This document shows positions 50,101 to 64,000 of a stretch of 64,000 bases of DNA, piece after piece (positions within the stretch are counted from its first letter, which is position 1; every line of letters begins with the position of its first letter). The notes beneath the pieces are model-generated. The model ran no database searches. It had not been told where the DNA came from and saw only the letters and a program-made list of their open reading frames with translations. Origin of the DNA: Cyanoderma ruficeps (lineage: Eukaryota; Chordata; Aves; Passeriformes; Timaliidae); NCBI GenBank assembly GCA_008694505.1, contig VZDJ01004378.1, positions 23,344,004 to 23,408,003 on the forward strand, in the 5' to 3' direction. Both the position numbers and the translations under genes were made by a program.

Positions 50101-53100
50101 GCCTTGTAGTTAGTGCAATGGAAACTTTAGATAGTTTTCACCAAATTTGCTCTTTCCTCCCCACTTCCCTCACCCCAGAATTTCACCTAATTATTGTTTA
50201 TTTTATTGCACAGCATTCTATTGTTAAAACAAGATATATTATTAAAATATTGTGAAACTTTTTAAACTGTGTTCCTTACTTGAAACTTTGTACTTGGCTT
50301 GGTTAAAATCCATTTTTTCTAGTTGTAAAGTTCTTGCTGCATGGTGGTTCCTGTGCTTGCCATGAGAGATCTCTTCCTGTGTGACAAACCTGAAAACTAA
50401 GAGCCAAATATATTTTTCTTGAGTGCTCTTTCAGCTTCAAATTCTCCTTTCAATGCCAGGGAAACTTTCTTAAGTTTATGTACAATATTAGTGATGTGAA
50501 TATTATAGCTTGGAACAACTGCTCTTAGCATCGAACGGCAAGTAGATGGTCAGATTTCACAAAAAAAAAGTTATAAAATCTCTTTTCTATAAATTTATCT
50601 TACACTTTATATATGGTAAATGAAGTGGCGCTTACTATCAGTAATACAAAAGTAAGGAACAAATTATCCCATGTCAAGCATGCCCATGTTTTCTTTCTTT
50701 GTTTTTTCCCTATGGTAGGCTTAGGCAAAGTCTAATGCCAAAATAATCAGAAAAAATTTATGTGCCAAGTACAGTGGATCAGCAAAAGTTTTAGATGGAG
50801 AGAAGCCAAAATATTTTTCAAGGAAAACACTGGGGCTGAAGGTTTGGGGTGAGGTCATAAAGAACCATCCTCAGGCAGGCTAGGAGACAATGTTATTTAA
50901 ATTCCTCCTACTTTTAATGTCAATACTTGGCAAAATTCCATTAGCCCGATAAAGGCACCACAATTTGAAACACTGTAAACTATATTTGTTACCTGATAGC
51001 ATGCCTCATCTGACTTCCCTTTCCACATCCACTCCAAAAAGAATCACACAGAACTTTATGGAGAGAGAAGTTGGGCTATTTTGGCAGTCCTTCAAAACAT
51101 AAATTAGGTTCGAACAAAAAATACATGTAAGGATATTATTTGGTTTATGCATTCTTATTCCAGAATGAATGTATTTTGTTCTATGTTATTTAGTTCCTCT
51201 TGCCTCTGGGTAAGTATTTCCCATCCATGAAAAACTGATTTCTGGTGTTGTTTGCCCGTAATATTTAAAGGATGCTGGTGACTTTACAGCTGATTGTACA
51301 TTTTACCTTGAGTTCTGCAGGTCCTTGAAGAACCAATATAGAACTTCTGTAGCCAGTTGCATTCTTGACAGTAAGGGCACCCTGAATAAAGGACAAGCCA
51401 TGCAGTTATGCATGCTAAATAAGCAATGAGAATGGCTTCAAAGAGAGGGCCCAGAGTTACTGATGCACTTTTTTTTCTTGGTTGCGATCAAGACAATTAC
51501 ATCTGTTCTATCTACCCACAAACAGAACATACCTGAGTTTTTCTTTGTTTTTTGAAACAAGTGATATTGTTCACCAAGTTAAAAGCATCACTTGAGTGAA
51601 TATTCATAAGAATTCTCCAAAAGCTTTTCATTGCCATAGCACAATTGCTAAATTATACAAAAGCCTGGAATATTGGTTACAGATTTGACCAGTCTCTAAT
51701 TTTACCAACAGGAGAATGAAAACAAAAGCACAGTCATCCAACAGTGCAATATACTGATGAATAGTAAATAATTGGGGCACTGCCAGATTGATCTTAAAGA
51801 AATATGTACCACATATGTGGTCAGGAAATAAATTGCATTTATCATTCACCTTTGGTTGCCTCATTATCCATCTCTGCCTAGACTACCTTAAGCATACCAA
51901 ACACTGAGTTACATCAAAGTCTCTGTCCAAAACAAAAAGAAGAGAAGGAGTAGTAAGAAAACAATTAATTTTCCCCTTCACCTCAGCTGGTGCAACATTA
52001 ATCTTTCTCTACAAAATACTGACAACTGTTGCTGGTCAGTTTTGAAATGTGCGGCATCAAATAATTATCTTAGTGTCTAGATTGACAATTCATAGAGCAC
52101 TTGACCTAAAAAAAAATTAAGCAGTTCCTTGAATTTTTGTTTCTTAAACTCATTTTTCTGTTTACCAGGTGAAGAAATCAGACAGAATAAACTAGATCTG
52201 GCAGGGGCTTGACAGGTTACTGAATTCACTCCCCTTTGTAGTTTTCTAAATTCTTTCCCTTTAATAGTTTTCTATTATTATTGTTAAATCTTTTTATAGT
52301 ACTGTCAGTCTCCATAGACTAAATATTTCTAAAAATGTTACATGGTCTATGATAAAAAGTTGCAGACCAACACTGGTTTTGGAAAACAACAGATTGTTGA
52401 TTCTTAGCTTTCTCTCTGTATTTTCTCTTTAACATTGCTCAGTTTTGTTATCAGGTATTTATTATGTCAGGAAAAAAATCTCCCATCTTTTGCCTTGCCT
52501 TACCTTGCCTCACTTTCCCTTGTATTTTCTGACTCCCTTTCTTAATATCTAAATAATTATATAAAAGTGGCCCAGGAATCATAAATATCTCCCAACTTCT
52601 ATCATCAGACCAAAGTTTCCGTGATCCGGAACCTCTGGAGATGAGGAACGATTTAATCTGAGGTCCTACATTAAAAATAAAAGATTTTGATCATTATGTG
52701 GGTGATTGGCTTAAGTTAAGAGATGTATTGAATTAACACGATTATCCTGTCCAATTTTTGAAGAGAGCCAAAACAAAGAACATAACTAGAATGGGAGGAA
52801 TGTGGAAATATAGCAGGTGATTTCACCATCACATCCTGCAATGTCTACAAAACTAGGAGGAATACATAAAATAGCAGTTTATGGAGGAAACTGAGGAGCA
52901 GAAATAGTTTAATAGGATAGTTAAGAAGAGTAGATGGAAATTTACATTATTTGCTAAACTTGCAACATCTGACATTTAAGAAGAGTGAAGACTTGGTATA
53001 AAACTTCTTTTGCAGATGACTGAATAAATATCAAACAGTCATAGCACACACAAAGTTTAATCTTTATAGAAGCCATGTTCCCTGCCAACTCACTGCCTTT

Positions 53101-56100
53101 CCCACCTTCTCCTTCACTCTTTAGCTTGCTTCCAATGTCCTGCTCACACGGGGACTTTTTTGACATGCTTTCCTCCTGTCCTTCCAAGGCAGGAGTGACT
53201 TGGGATGGGGAGTGCAAGTGCCTCGTGCCCTCTCTGTGGTCCCAATAAGTTGAATACACACATGGATCCCTCCATGGACCCCCCAGCACTGAGGTCTGAG
53301 CTCTGATACTTCAAGATTAAAAATTAAGAGAAGAGATCTTGACCTCACCAAAGAAAGGGAAAACGGTTTAATTCCAAAACTAGGATAGAATACTACATTA
53401 GCTAAATCATTAAATTTAGAGAACCATTAAATCATTAATCGTTACAGCTAAAATCCCAGGCAATGACAGATTTCAGCCTTCTTTGGTAAAATAAACCTAG
53501 ACTCAAACTCAGAAGGCATTTGTTAAGGCATTTTGACCAGGAAAGCAGGATAGGAACTCAACAACAAACAGAGATAGTGTTATCAAATTAGCATAACAAT
53601 CATATCACAAAACCTCAGGTAGTGTTTTTGTGCAGTTCAAGAAATAAATGGTGAAAGTCTTAACAAAAAATACCCCAAAACATCAGTAGTTCATAACCAC
53701 CCCTTAAAACAGTTTAGAATAATGCAGTGAGAATGCTTTTATGAATAATCTGAAAATTTAAATTAGTCATTTGAATAATTAATTTGCCCAGTTTTCAAAG
53801 GCAAATCACCTATCCAAGGCCATGGGAATTTTGCCATGCAAGGCTTTAGTAAATCTTGAGAAGGCAGAGCCCATAATGTTGCTATTAGCATAAAATATCC
53901 TTTGGATTTTTTACAAGCCAAACGTGAAATTTTTGAAAAAATGGACTCCATGTGCTGTTACTTGTGGTACTGAAGACACAGCAGTGAGTTACAGGAGATG
54001 TTTCTAATAAAGCTTTGTCTCCAGCCTGCTATGAGGCTTTAACATCTCCTGCTAGGAGGCTGGAGGATGTTCAGGCTGTATCCCACTGGGAACTTCCACG
54101 TGGACCTAGAATCCCTCTGGGGAGACTTCTAATTTTGCCTGAAGCTAATTAGAATTCATGTTTTCTTAGCGAATTAAGGACAGTGATAGCTACTCACACT
54201 CTAATTGCAGTTAAGCCTAATGGACAGGCCAGGATAGGTAGATACCCAAAGTATCTACCCAGCAAATATTTTGAGGTTTTTCTCCATTCCACGTTTACCA
54301 CTGAGCACCCAGCAGGTGCTCCCACTTTGGAAAGGAAGTGCTAATGCCTTAAATGGATCTCTTATTCCGACTAGAATGCATCTAATTGATGTCTCACCTC
54401 TGGGAAAACAAAGCAAATTCAGGTTAATGGTCCTGAATATTGGGAGGCATGGCTAAGTCCATTAACCCAGCCAAGACCAAAACAACGACACCTACAATAA
54501 TATAAGCAGAAATTACAAAATTCCTTAGAAATACGGTCATACTTCAAAAGTAGTCTCCGAATGGTGTCAGAAAGAAATTAAGAATAATGTTTGTAATTAC
54601 ACTTCTCATGTCTAAAGGATATTTACTCACGAAAGTAAAACAAATGCGTTTTGTAGAATAACCCTGAGTAAAAAACTGAATGTTAAGGCCAGAGCACTGA
54701 GGCAAAGAAAAAGGATTCTTGTTGTTCCTCTCCCTACTTCCATGGAAGAGCTAAACTTTTTCAATACTGAGTTGAAAGCGGTGGATTCTCAACACAGACT
54801 GAGAAATCCACATTATCTAACTGTAGATGGCCACATTTCAGGCCCTGGGATAGATCTGGACTAGTCATTCTTGTCTCTTACCATCTCAAGAGTGAAGAAT
54901 AATTTCACAGCAGGACTTATCAGCTTGTTTCAAGTACCGCCCCTGCAATGAAATGTTTCACAGTTTGGATGTGGTTGTTTCTCTCTACTGATTATAAAAG
55001 TCTGGACAACTCTTTCTGTTGTGGTCTTTCACTTGCTATTTATTTCTCATCTGTTATCATGTTTCTTTAGGAAATCTGGTATGTAATTAATGGTATGAGG
55101 GTATAGAGAGAACTGATACTCAAAACACAGCTGTAGAGATAAATATCAGCTGTGGAAACATGGTTCACTGTAGTTACTATGGGCACTTATATTTATACCA
55201 GCTAGAAGTGTCAGGGTGATATACAGCACAATTCAGAGCCTCAAAAATTTGTTGGTCCCTATGAGAAAAATATATCTTAATACTTCTGTAAGGTAGAAGT
55301 CTATTATTCATAAATATCTCTTGCATTTAGTAGCTTTATTTCCTTAAAATGGTTTTCAAGAATTACTAATTCATTATACTCTAGAACCTAGAAACAGCTG
55401 AAAAGTAAAAGGCATGAAATAATATTTATTAGCTATGCTGAATTACCTCTTTATAAATTAAATTTACAGTTTTTGTAGAGACAGATGTTCAACATAGCAT
55501 TACTAAATGGTTCAGTTCTCAGAAAGATTTACTGATTTATGTGGTTCAGGGTTAAACAAATCAGCAAGCAGTAATCAAGCATCCATAAAAAATAAAAGGC
55601 AATGGACTAAGTCTGACCTTTGTGCCATGTGCTAAAAAAACAACTCTGCCACACTTATATCCAGTAAACCCACACAAAAGCTGTTTAGAAGCATGCTTTT
55701 TCATTATGTGAAAAAGGAAAGTGCAGGTAACTTCAAAAGAAGATAAACTTCTCTGAAACTTCAGAGATATTCGCTCTCCTGGATTTTTCTCTACTAGTAA
55801 AGTCAGGTATGGTCCCTAAGGGTCAGACTATTGGCTGTGTCAATTCTAGACAAGATTATGACATAGTGGAATATACTGTTTATGAACCAAATCTCAGTTA
55901 CTTTCAGTGTTTGGGAAGTGGATAATGAAATGAAAATAGTACTTCAGCTTAGGGAAGCAATGAGATCCTGTGATCTCACTCCTTTCCACAATCCCTCCTT
56001 GAAATACTACAATATTGACAATATTGTGAATGAGAACCCTGTTGCTCCATATTCACAAAGTCATCTCTGTATTTCCAATGCTTTGGCTAGAGAGGGATTA

Positions 56101-59100
56101 TCACATCCTTCCAAATGAGGTAAGGAGTGGTTTGGGTTTGTTGTGTTTTTGNTTACAGTTTTACAGATGCTACTGTTTAATCTTACTTGGATGAAAAAGA
56201 GTTCAAAAATACATCATAGTATTATCCTTATTTTTTGGACCTACTGTAATATAGCTTTATGAAAAAAAGCTGTAATTTAAAGATAGCCTAGAAAAAAATC
56301 CTGCCATGGCCTCTTCATTTCTGTTTTGATTATACTCAATAAATACTCACAGTTTGGCTTAAATCCAACCTTTTTGTCATCTTTGTCATCTAAAACACTC
56401 AAAGATATCCAATAGAATCCAGAAGGAATAAAACACCGATTAAGGACAATCCATGAATAATCAACTTTTTTTCCAACAACAGAGTCAGATACCAATCTAG
56501 AGAACTGGTTCGTATTCACTTCTTTCAATTAGAATGTACATCAGTCTTTGGCCTTGTTTATGCAACACCTCATGCACAAGTGTCCACACAAATGCAAAAC
56601 ACCATTATATTTACACACACACAGGGAGTGTTACTCAGTCCACAGGGATGTAATTGTGATGACAAATAAATAGTGACTGATGATTTTCAGTCTTGACATT
56701 TTGACTTACATGCTTTCATATGAGTTGGTATTTGACACTAAAATGATGTTGAGCACTTTGGTACCAAGGCAAATAAAATCACAAAAGCAGTCATGGGTAA
56801 AAATATAAGATACAAAGAAATGGCCTTCTGTGTGGTGAATTAGTAAAAAAAATGTACGAGCAAAATGTTACCTTAGAAAAAATGGAAAGACATTTTTCCA
56901 GGGATTTTTTGATAAAATTAACAAAAATCAAATGCAATCAAAACTACTTCAATCCCCCATCTCTCTACAAAAATTCCCAATTTTCAAATAAAAAGTTATA
57001 TTTTAACTTAGAAAAACTTGCTGTATGCCTTAAAAACTTTTTGAAATTCCAGAAAAGAAACACTTGAGACAAAGTGACAGTCTTACAGTTTAAGGTATTT
57101 CCTTGTTTTAGTCACCCTTGTCAGTCAGTTTCTCAGTACATCCATGAACATTCTGAGCTCCCCAGAAACTCATCTTTCACAAAGACATTTCTTTTTTATT
57201 GAAAAACCAAAGTCTGCTGTTGAATCTGGATGGTATCTGAAGATCTCATTGTTATGAATTTGATGCTGTAACCCTGCAAAGTGATTTTTATCTTCATTTA
57301 TTCAGTGAGAAAGGAGAGTTTGAGCCAAAAACTCTCTGTATTTTAGTTAAAAAAAGAAGAAAAAAATAGTTACATAGACAAGATAGAACAATGATCTGAG
57401 TTATTTTGCATTTCATCCCTCTTGTTAGGAGTGGCATAACTATCTTATTGATAACATATAATTGGTCGTTTCTTCTGAATAGAACCTCGTATACCTTACA
57501 AAACTGGCCATTTATCTATTATGTGAAATGATGTACAGTACCTTGAGAAGATGCTATTATACAAATTGACCTAGTAATAGATTATATAGTTTATTGACTA
57601 CTTCAGTGTATAAAGACAATCCCAAAAGGTGGATTAAATAGACAGCTCTAACAGCGGATGTGTGGAGTACTGGGGTCTATGGGACCTGCTGGGTGCTCAG
57701 CTGAGAGTGTTGAAGTCTCAGTTTCTGGCTGATGGAGGGGGAAAATTTAATTTGTGGAAAGGTCTCTGGGGCTTTTTCCTACAAAAACTGATTATCTCAC
57801 CGCTTTGTTGATGACTTCCAGTGACCGTCCTCTCCATTCCACCCAGTTGCTCTACAAAGCATAACACTGCATTTTCTGGCTGTCTCACGTGGGGAGAAAT
57901 CTTTCATTGAATAAATCTATCCTAGTGCATAGTGGTGTCACTCTGAAAGTGAAATCTTGGTTGTTCTAAAATCAGTGTGAAGCCTCACATGGCCTTCACA
58001 GAGGCTGAATTTTCCCCTGCAGACTACACTGAGATTAGTTGTTCCTCGCTTTGTTGGGGCCAACATAATCTATAACTATAGGCAAGTTAGTCTTCTCTTT
58101 CTCGCTTATCAGACAAATGCAAGTGTAGTATATATTATACATTTGCTTTCTTATTGTCAGTTTGCATGCACATTTACAACATAGTCCTAAGCCATCACAG
58201 CATTTTAAGCACATGTTTAAATTTAAGCCAGTGTGAAGCCTATTCTCAAATGCTTTGCTGAGCAAACATCTCTAAACACATCATCATGGTTATTTTTTCT
58301 CTCCAGCTTGGCACACACTGTGTTGGAAAGGGCCAAATTTCAACTGTACAATTACATTTCCCTCCTTTTAGAGAAAAATTGTTTTCCTGAGGTCTTAATG
58401 TGCAGATGAACTAAGACTGTATTTCCGGAAAAAAGTGATTCAAATTTTAAGGTAATTGGCTTTTGCATAATTCGGCTTGATATCAAAGTCTGGACCATTG
58501 GATAGGACAGTAATATTTAGAGGAATTTGTAATCCAGTTTTGCTTCTGCCATTCATCTAAACTCAATAAAACACAAGACTGGCAGTGGATGTATTTGGAA
58601 GGAAGTAAGAAAGCTAATATTGCAATAGCATGATTGTTATCTGTCCTATTTCTTGTATAGACACTCCTATTTATGTTCCTAGGTGTAATTCAACTGAATT
58701 CATCCCAAAAGGGGAAATAAGAGAATCTGTTCACAGATGTCATCTGTTGTAGAACTGCTATTACAGAATAGTCATTCTAGTATATTTTGTTTTGCATAAA
58801 AGACAGTCTCAGTTTTTATATACTGGAATAAAACTGGTTTTGTTTCACATTCCTTTTGCTGCTTTCCTTTTCTGTGCAGAGGGATGTTATCTATGTGAAT
58901 CTACGACCCTGAAATCTTCAATGCTTCAGAAAAGTTTGAGACTAGGAAATCTGTGTGTCTTTTATCCTCTGAATATGATTAATGATGCTTTGTGTTTTGC
59001 AAGACATTATTAAAAACAGAAGCCTATGACTTCATTGTCTCTGACAACGACTTTGAACATGGGGTCAGCTATTCCACTTTTACATTTCTTTGCAAGATTA

Positions 59101-62100
59101 AAAGAAAGTAAAAACTATTGCATTGGGAAGGGAGAACTTTACACAGATGTAACAAAGCAGAATACACACACGTTTTCAATATGCTTCTTCCAATGAAAAT
59201 TCACTTCATTCATACAATACTGCTGGTAAGCAAACACTAGTGACAGGCAAATCTAGCCATCAGGAAAACATACTGGGTTCAGGATTATCTCAAGTACCAC
59301 ATGCTAGAATTGTTGAAAATGTTAAGGAAAGAGTTCAGAGTTTGATTGAGAAAATTACAAGTAACAGATGCAAATTTTTGGTTGCACTCCTGGACATTCA
59401 CTCATGAACAAGAAAGTTATCATGCAGAATTGAAACAAAGTGTGCAACAGCAAAAATTTGAAAATATTAGTGAACAATTACACGTCAGCACTGGGTTTTT
59501 TTCACATAAATTACATTACTTTCACAAGTTGACTGTGCTGTACCTTTATAAACTTCATATGCAGTATTTCTTAAAGTGCTGAAATGGTAGGTCTTCCTTT
59601 AATATCTAAACAGGAAATTATTCACTCTTTTTAAGCTATTCTGTTCATCTGTGATGCATTATTTTATCGAATTTCTGCAATGTAAGGGGTTTTTTTTTGA
59701 CTGATATCTTCACCTTTCATGAATGTCAACAACATTCCCACTGTACTAAAAGCCTAAAGGGGGAACTGAAAACCTCACATAAATTAATGGCAAAATTCAA
59801 AATCATTTCAGCAACGTTGAGGTTTTGCTAAGTCAAGCTGGGAATATGGTTGCAATAAAACCACTATTGCTTTGACCATTGACAGAGGAATGAATGTTAT
59901 CTAACACCGGCAATTTTCTGCCTTCAGAACAGTCATTTAGAGAAATCACTAGAAATCATAGCACTTTTTCAGCTGGTTATGTTTTTCACTGTCTTTAACT
60001 TCATTGTAAATTTTGTCTGTTGAATGAACCTTGCTGCAACTGGCTAGAATACATATGAGACTCAATTACTCAGTTATAAATTTATCTTGTATATTATCAA
60101 GGTCCATTTTTTGACGTCTGCTCTGACCTGACCTTTTCGGGTTGCATTTGCCTTAAATGATATTGTAAATAGGCAGCAATGTAAAAAAAAATATTCAAGA
60201 TATGGTGAATGAAGGGGTGGAAAAATCAGTGAATATTGCTTTGAAGATTCTTCTATTTGGCTGTTCTCTGCTTTAATCAGAAGGCTTTTTTGAACTGATT
60301 TAGCAGAAATCTAAAATGTCTCCTGTAATATGATCTACTCTTTCACTTTTTACCCAATTAACAATTTTAAAATCACATCCCTCACCACTGGTTGCTCAAG
60401 AACCAGATAGAAATGATTATTATACAGTTTATACTAACATTGAAACACAAGAATTTTTTTTCAGAGATAAGTCTTGAAAATGAATCAAAGCTATGCAGAA
60501 TAATAGGACCTTTTTTCTTTCTATGCATTAGAACAAGAAAGAATTGACTACTATTTGGAAGGGTGCTTTTACCAGTTGGACTTTTGGGAATTGGGAATAT
60601 GGTTCTCGCGTTTGCAGAAATTTTGGCCCCCCTGATACAAGGATAAAAGACATTTAAAAAAAAAATTAAAAATTAAACTACACTGCATTTCATTTCACAC
60701 TGGAATGTGCGCCATGAATGTTAATATCACTGCTGAGGGGTTCCCACCAGCCTGTAAATGCCCTTACAACTTTAGCTCAGAACTGCTCTATTGCACTTCA
60801 ATAAAACTAGATAGAATATAGATTCAGTAAAATCTGTCACGTTTTCCTAACAATACAGAAAAGTCTGGAAAAAATGCTCACAAGAATATTTTGCCCTGAC
60901 ACATATGTATTTTCTTAAATAGGAGAGATGTAAATGTTTTCACAAGGAACAAACACAAGGAAATGTTCTAATTACAAAATAAAAGTAAAAACCAATAGCA
61001 GCTTTTAAAGTGTTGCTCTATTGATACTTTTGTTTGTGCAAGTATCATGTTTTCTACTATAAGCAATGATTTTATTATCTAGTCAGAAATATACAGGAGC
61101 CAGTGTCACACTGGGATGCCATGATACATGTCTCAAATACACACAATTTATATAAAATATGTAGAGTGTATGAAACACATATACGTGAGCATAAAAGATA
61201 ATTTTCTTGAAGGTGTAACATAACTGAGTCACTGTTATCCACTGATGGATTCTGCATTTTCTTATCAAAAGTATAAATCTGAAGAGGTCCATTACTTCAT
61301 ACAGTAATAGAGTCGATCTAGTTTTAGTTTAACCAAGAGCAGGCTCCTGTCCATTCTTCCTGGTTTCTCCTCATAATCAGTTTCAGAGTATTACTGTTCT
61401 AATGTTACATACACCTCACTGGTTACCAGGCCACAACCTGACCTTAAATTTGTATGAAAAATTAAGTGGAAGGCAGACGATTGAGCTGTGGTTTCTTTCA
61501 GTTTCATATCATTGCCCTTGCATCTGGCGGTGAGGAAAAAAAAAGGCAAAAGAAAAAAAAAGAGCAGCTGCCTGATACCATAATGTCACTTTTAAGTTTT
61601 ACACTGAAAAAGCACTAAGCGGGGCTTACTCAGAGTCATTTTTCAGCCAATTCTTCTTCCTGGAAACGTGATGATGTGAAGACAGACAGAGCTGAAGGAA
61701 GAAACAGTCCAAAAGCCATCTCCCTCACTCTATTATTATGAATCACCCCTGTTATAGAAGGAAAGCTACACATACTCAGCATGCTTCAAAGAAGGAAAAT
61801 GATGTGACAAAGCCATGAAGTTAAATTAAACAGATCTGATCTATACAACCAATTTCATGTCTGCATATTTTTTCATTTAATTAAAAAATAGCTTGAGACC
61901 TTTGTTACAGCTTGGACATCAAGTTAATATAGTAAATCAGAATGTAATTAAGTAGCACATCTGTCCAAAAGAACATCATAGCTTGAGTTTGGTTGATCAA
62001 GTTAATTGAATTAAGAATTTTTTGTAGGGCTAAGGTAAATCTAGCTTATAAATACCAGGAACTTTGAATTAAAGTTTGGACAATATTTCAATCCCATCGT

Positions 62101-64000
62101 CTTAAACCCCATTAATTTAGGATTTTAAAATATTTGTGTACCAGTAAGTACATTTACTCATACTCATACTGGCATGTGTAGGTTCCAGAATTAAACAATA
62201 TGTGACTTTAAAAATGAGACTTCTCAATTCTCAGTTCACACATTTCTTTCTCTTTTGTAATAAACAAATTTTACACATCAGAAATGAATGCAACAAACTT
62301 ATTAAAAAACACATTTTTTTAAGCCCTCAATGAGGCAGATGATCTGTCTAATAAGTCATGTGGTAGTTATAAAAATGTGGGTAATTAACAGCAGACAAAA
62401 TATTCATTGCTGCATTGTGGATGCATTCAAAATTCCTTTAATTTTATGGAGAAGCATGGCAGGAGATTACCTATTTCAGCTTAAAGCCACTTTCCAAGAG
62501 TAATAGAAATGTTCTCCTATGGACATTTAAACAGAATTATTAGTAAAACTACAGCAAAGTGGTAGAGGCTTAGAATATTGACAATAGATATTGGAACATG
62601 ATTTACCTAGAAAACTTAATCAGAAAAACAGGAATGGATTGTTCATTCCATTATCAGCTTTGAGAGAAGGTATCATCCTTAGTGTCTCTCTATTCCTCCT
62701 TTCTTGGGCATAGACTGCAGGCTAAAGAAGAAAAAAGAAACAAGAACAATTTCCTTTATAGACATACGAATAACCAGAAAATACTGTGGCCTCCCAAAAG
62801 AGAGTGTGTTGGTGGCTGTGGTCATTTAACTGGCTTCCATATTTGAGTTAATTATACTAAGAACCACACTAATTAACAGATTAAAACCAGAATTTCTAAG
62901 GCAGGGTTTGCCTGACTTATTTGAGACTACACCTCTACTTTATGATAGAATGAATTTGGCCTAGCTGTTCCTGCCTGCCTTCACTGATTTTCATAATGGA
63001 ATAAATCTCAGTCAGATGAATCAATTTCCTAGAGAAATGGCTTAATATAGCTTTTGAGGAGACAGTAGATAATATGGTAGCACCCCTTTTCATGTTATTG
63101 TTATTAACATCTCTGCACAAATTATAGTGTCACACTGGAAAATTTGAAGAAAAAATGCTTTTTCAAGGTTTATTCTCCATGGTTTTCTGCCATTCCAATG
63201 AATTAACTTCAATGAGGTCATCTTGATCTTCAGAGGGTGATAAAGCCATTAGGTCCATTTGTTCCTGCCGACTGCTGTCCAACTTCTAAGGACTCTGGAC
63301 AAAAGATATTTTTGTTAAAATGTCAACTCTTTTTCCCTTCATCTCTGATGCAAGGCTTCACAATACGCTTTTCTGATCTTTCCTTCCTCACTCCCTCAAG
63401 CAAAATTAGAATACATCTACCCAACATTTGACTAGTTAGTTTTAAAAGAACTGGGCTGGGAAGATAAGGCGTGAGGTAACAGAGTGGTGAAGACACACAA
63501 CTGTTTGCATACGGTTTCTGTACAGTATATAGAGCACTACTGTGACCAAACTGATTGAAGGAATTACCATCTTTTGTTGTGCTACAAGTCTCCAGGCATT
63601 TCCTAGTAAAAATTTAACTAGGATTTTTCTTCTCCCCAGCTATTATCTAGTTCACTGACTTCCAAAACACTGCTGACCTTCACACTTTCTTACATATCAG
63701 CTTGTATGACATATAACTGATCCGACTGAAAGCAACATTGGTGCCGCGCTCTGCAGATTCATGGGCCAGCGCTGAGTGTGACCTCAGTGATCACCCACTG
63801 TCAGATCGCAGTGCAGAATCAGTGATTTACCTCTTTTTCTTCTCATCTTCACAACCAACATTGTCCTGTGACCTATTTTAGCTTGTAATACAAAAACAAT
63901 CAAGATGACTCAAAGTGAGAACACTAAAGCGACAAAACTTCTTGTTTCAATAAACATCCACATTCCTTTCCTATGTATGTGTTACTGAAAGCTGAAGAAT
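50101..64000. other. Intergenic sequence to the window end, no gene seen
   Basis: No supported exon or RNA gene. A single N lies at 56152. GC-richer patches at 53090-53300 and 57640-57960 could be worn repeats; I could not assign them. The segments about 54030-54240, 62290-62480 and 63720-63845 are repeat-free, with homeodomain-type cores or clustered CpGs. RASSF9, the next gene expected downstream in amniotes, is not reached. Confidence 0.55.
62003..62013. promoter_or_regulatory. Exact palindromic paired-class homeodomain site (P3 type)
   Basis: TAATTGAATTA is two inverted TAAT cores separated by three bases. This is the preferred dimer site for glutamine-50 paired-class homeodomains, the group to which ALX1 belongs. 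Whether it is bound is unknown. Confidence 0.35.

Noticed and set aside
12931..64000. Search for exons of neighbouring genes (RASSF9, NTS, LRRIQ1)
   Set aside because: No open frame resembles these proteins. In known amniote gene order RASSF9 lies much further downstream and LRRIQ1 on the other side of ALX1.
1..64000. CRISPR arrays, tRNA, rRNA or snRNA genes, bacterial operons
   Set aside because: No regularly spaced repeats, tRNA box A/B pairs in a cloverleaf context, or recognisable U-RNA or rRNA sequence were seen. The DNA is vertebrate nuclear.

Overview
The window is AT-rich vertebrate nuclear DNA, almost certainly from a bird and probably a songbird. Two things support this. It holds the last two coding exons of the homeobox gene ALX1 (CART1), and it carries avian-type repeats: 3'-end fragments of CR1 LINEs and long terminal repeats (LTRs) of ERVL-like and ERVK-like retroviruses. 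No bacterial, plasmid or CRISPR feature is present.

Layout. Bases 1-1248 are the end of an ALX1 intron. Bases 1249-1377 are an internal ALX1 exon coding the last part of homeodomain helix 3 and the start of the C-terminal region. Bases 1378-12287 are a 10.9 kb intron containing three CR1 fragments. Bases 12288-12608 are the terminal coding exon, ending in the OAR domain, followed by a short predicted 3' UTR with AATAAA signals up to 12911. The earlier ALX1 exons (N-terminus and most of the homeodomain) lie to the left of the window.

From about 12.93 kb to 64 kb I find no gene on either strand. This fits the long gene-poor interval known downstream of ALX1 towards RASSF9 in amniotes. It contains a minus-strand solo LTR with a 5-bp target duplication (16739-17311), a short plus-strand LTR bounded by a 6-bp repeat (about 23561-23807), an old degraded plus-strand ERVL-like LTR (about 25850-26579), a CR1 tail (39831-39941), simple repeats, an AT-only tract (38683-38763) and one assembly gap (30293-30350). 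Several repeat-free stretches with retained CpGs and homeodomain-type motifs look like possible conserved regulatory elements. That is inference and needs cross-species alignment.

How it works together. ALX1 is a paired-class transcription factor of cranial neural crest and craniofacial mesenchyme. The downstream desert is a plausible place for its enhancers. An exact palindromic paired-class homeodomain site lies at 62003-62013. I found no convincing undescribed gene system; the main interest is the ALX1 coding end, its possible regulatory landscape and the retroviral LTRs inserted in it.
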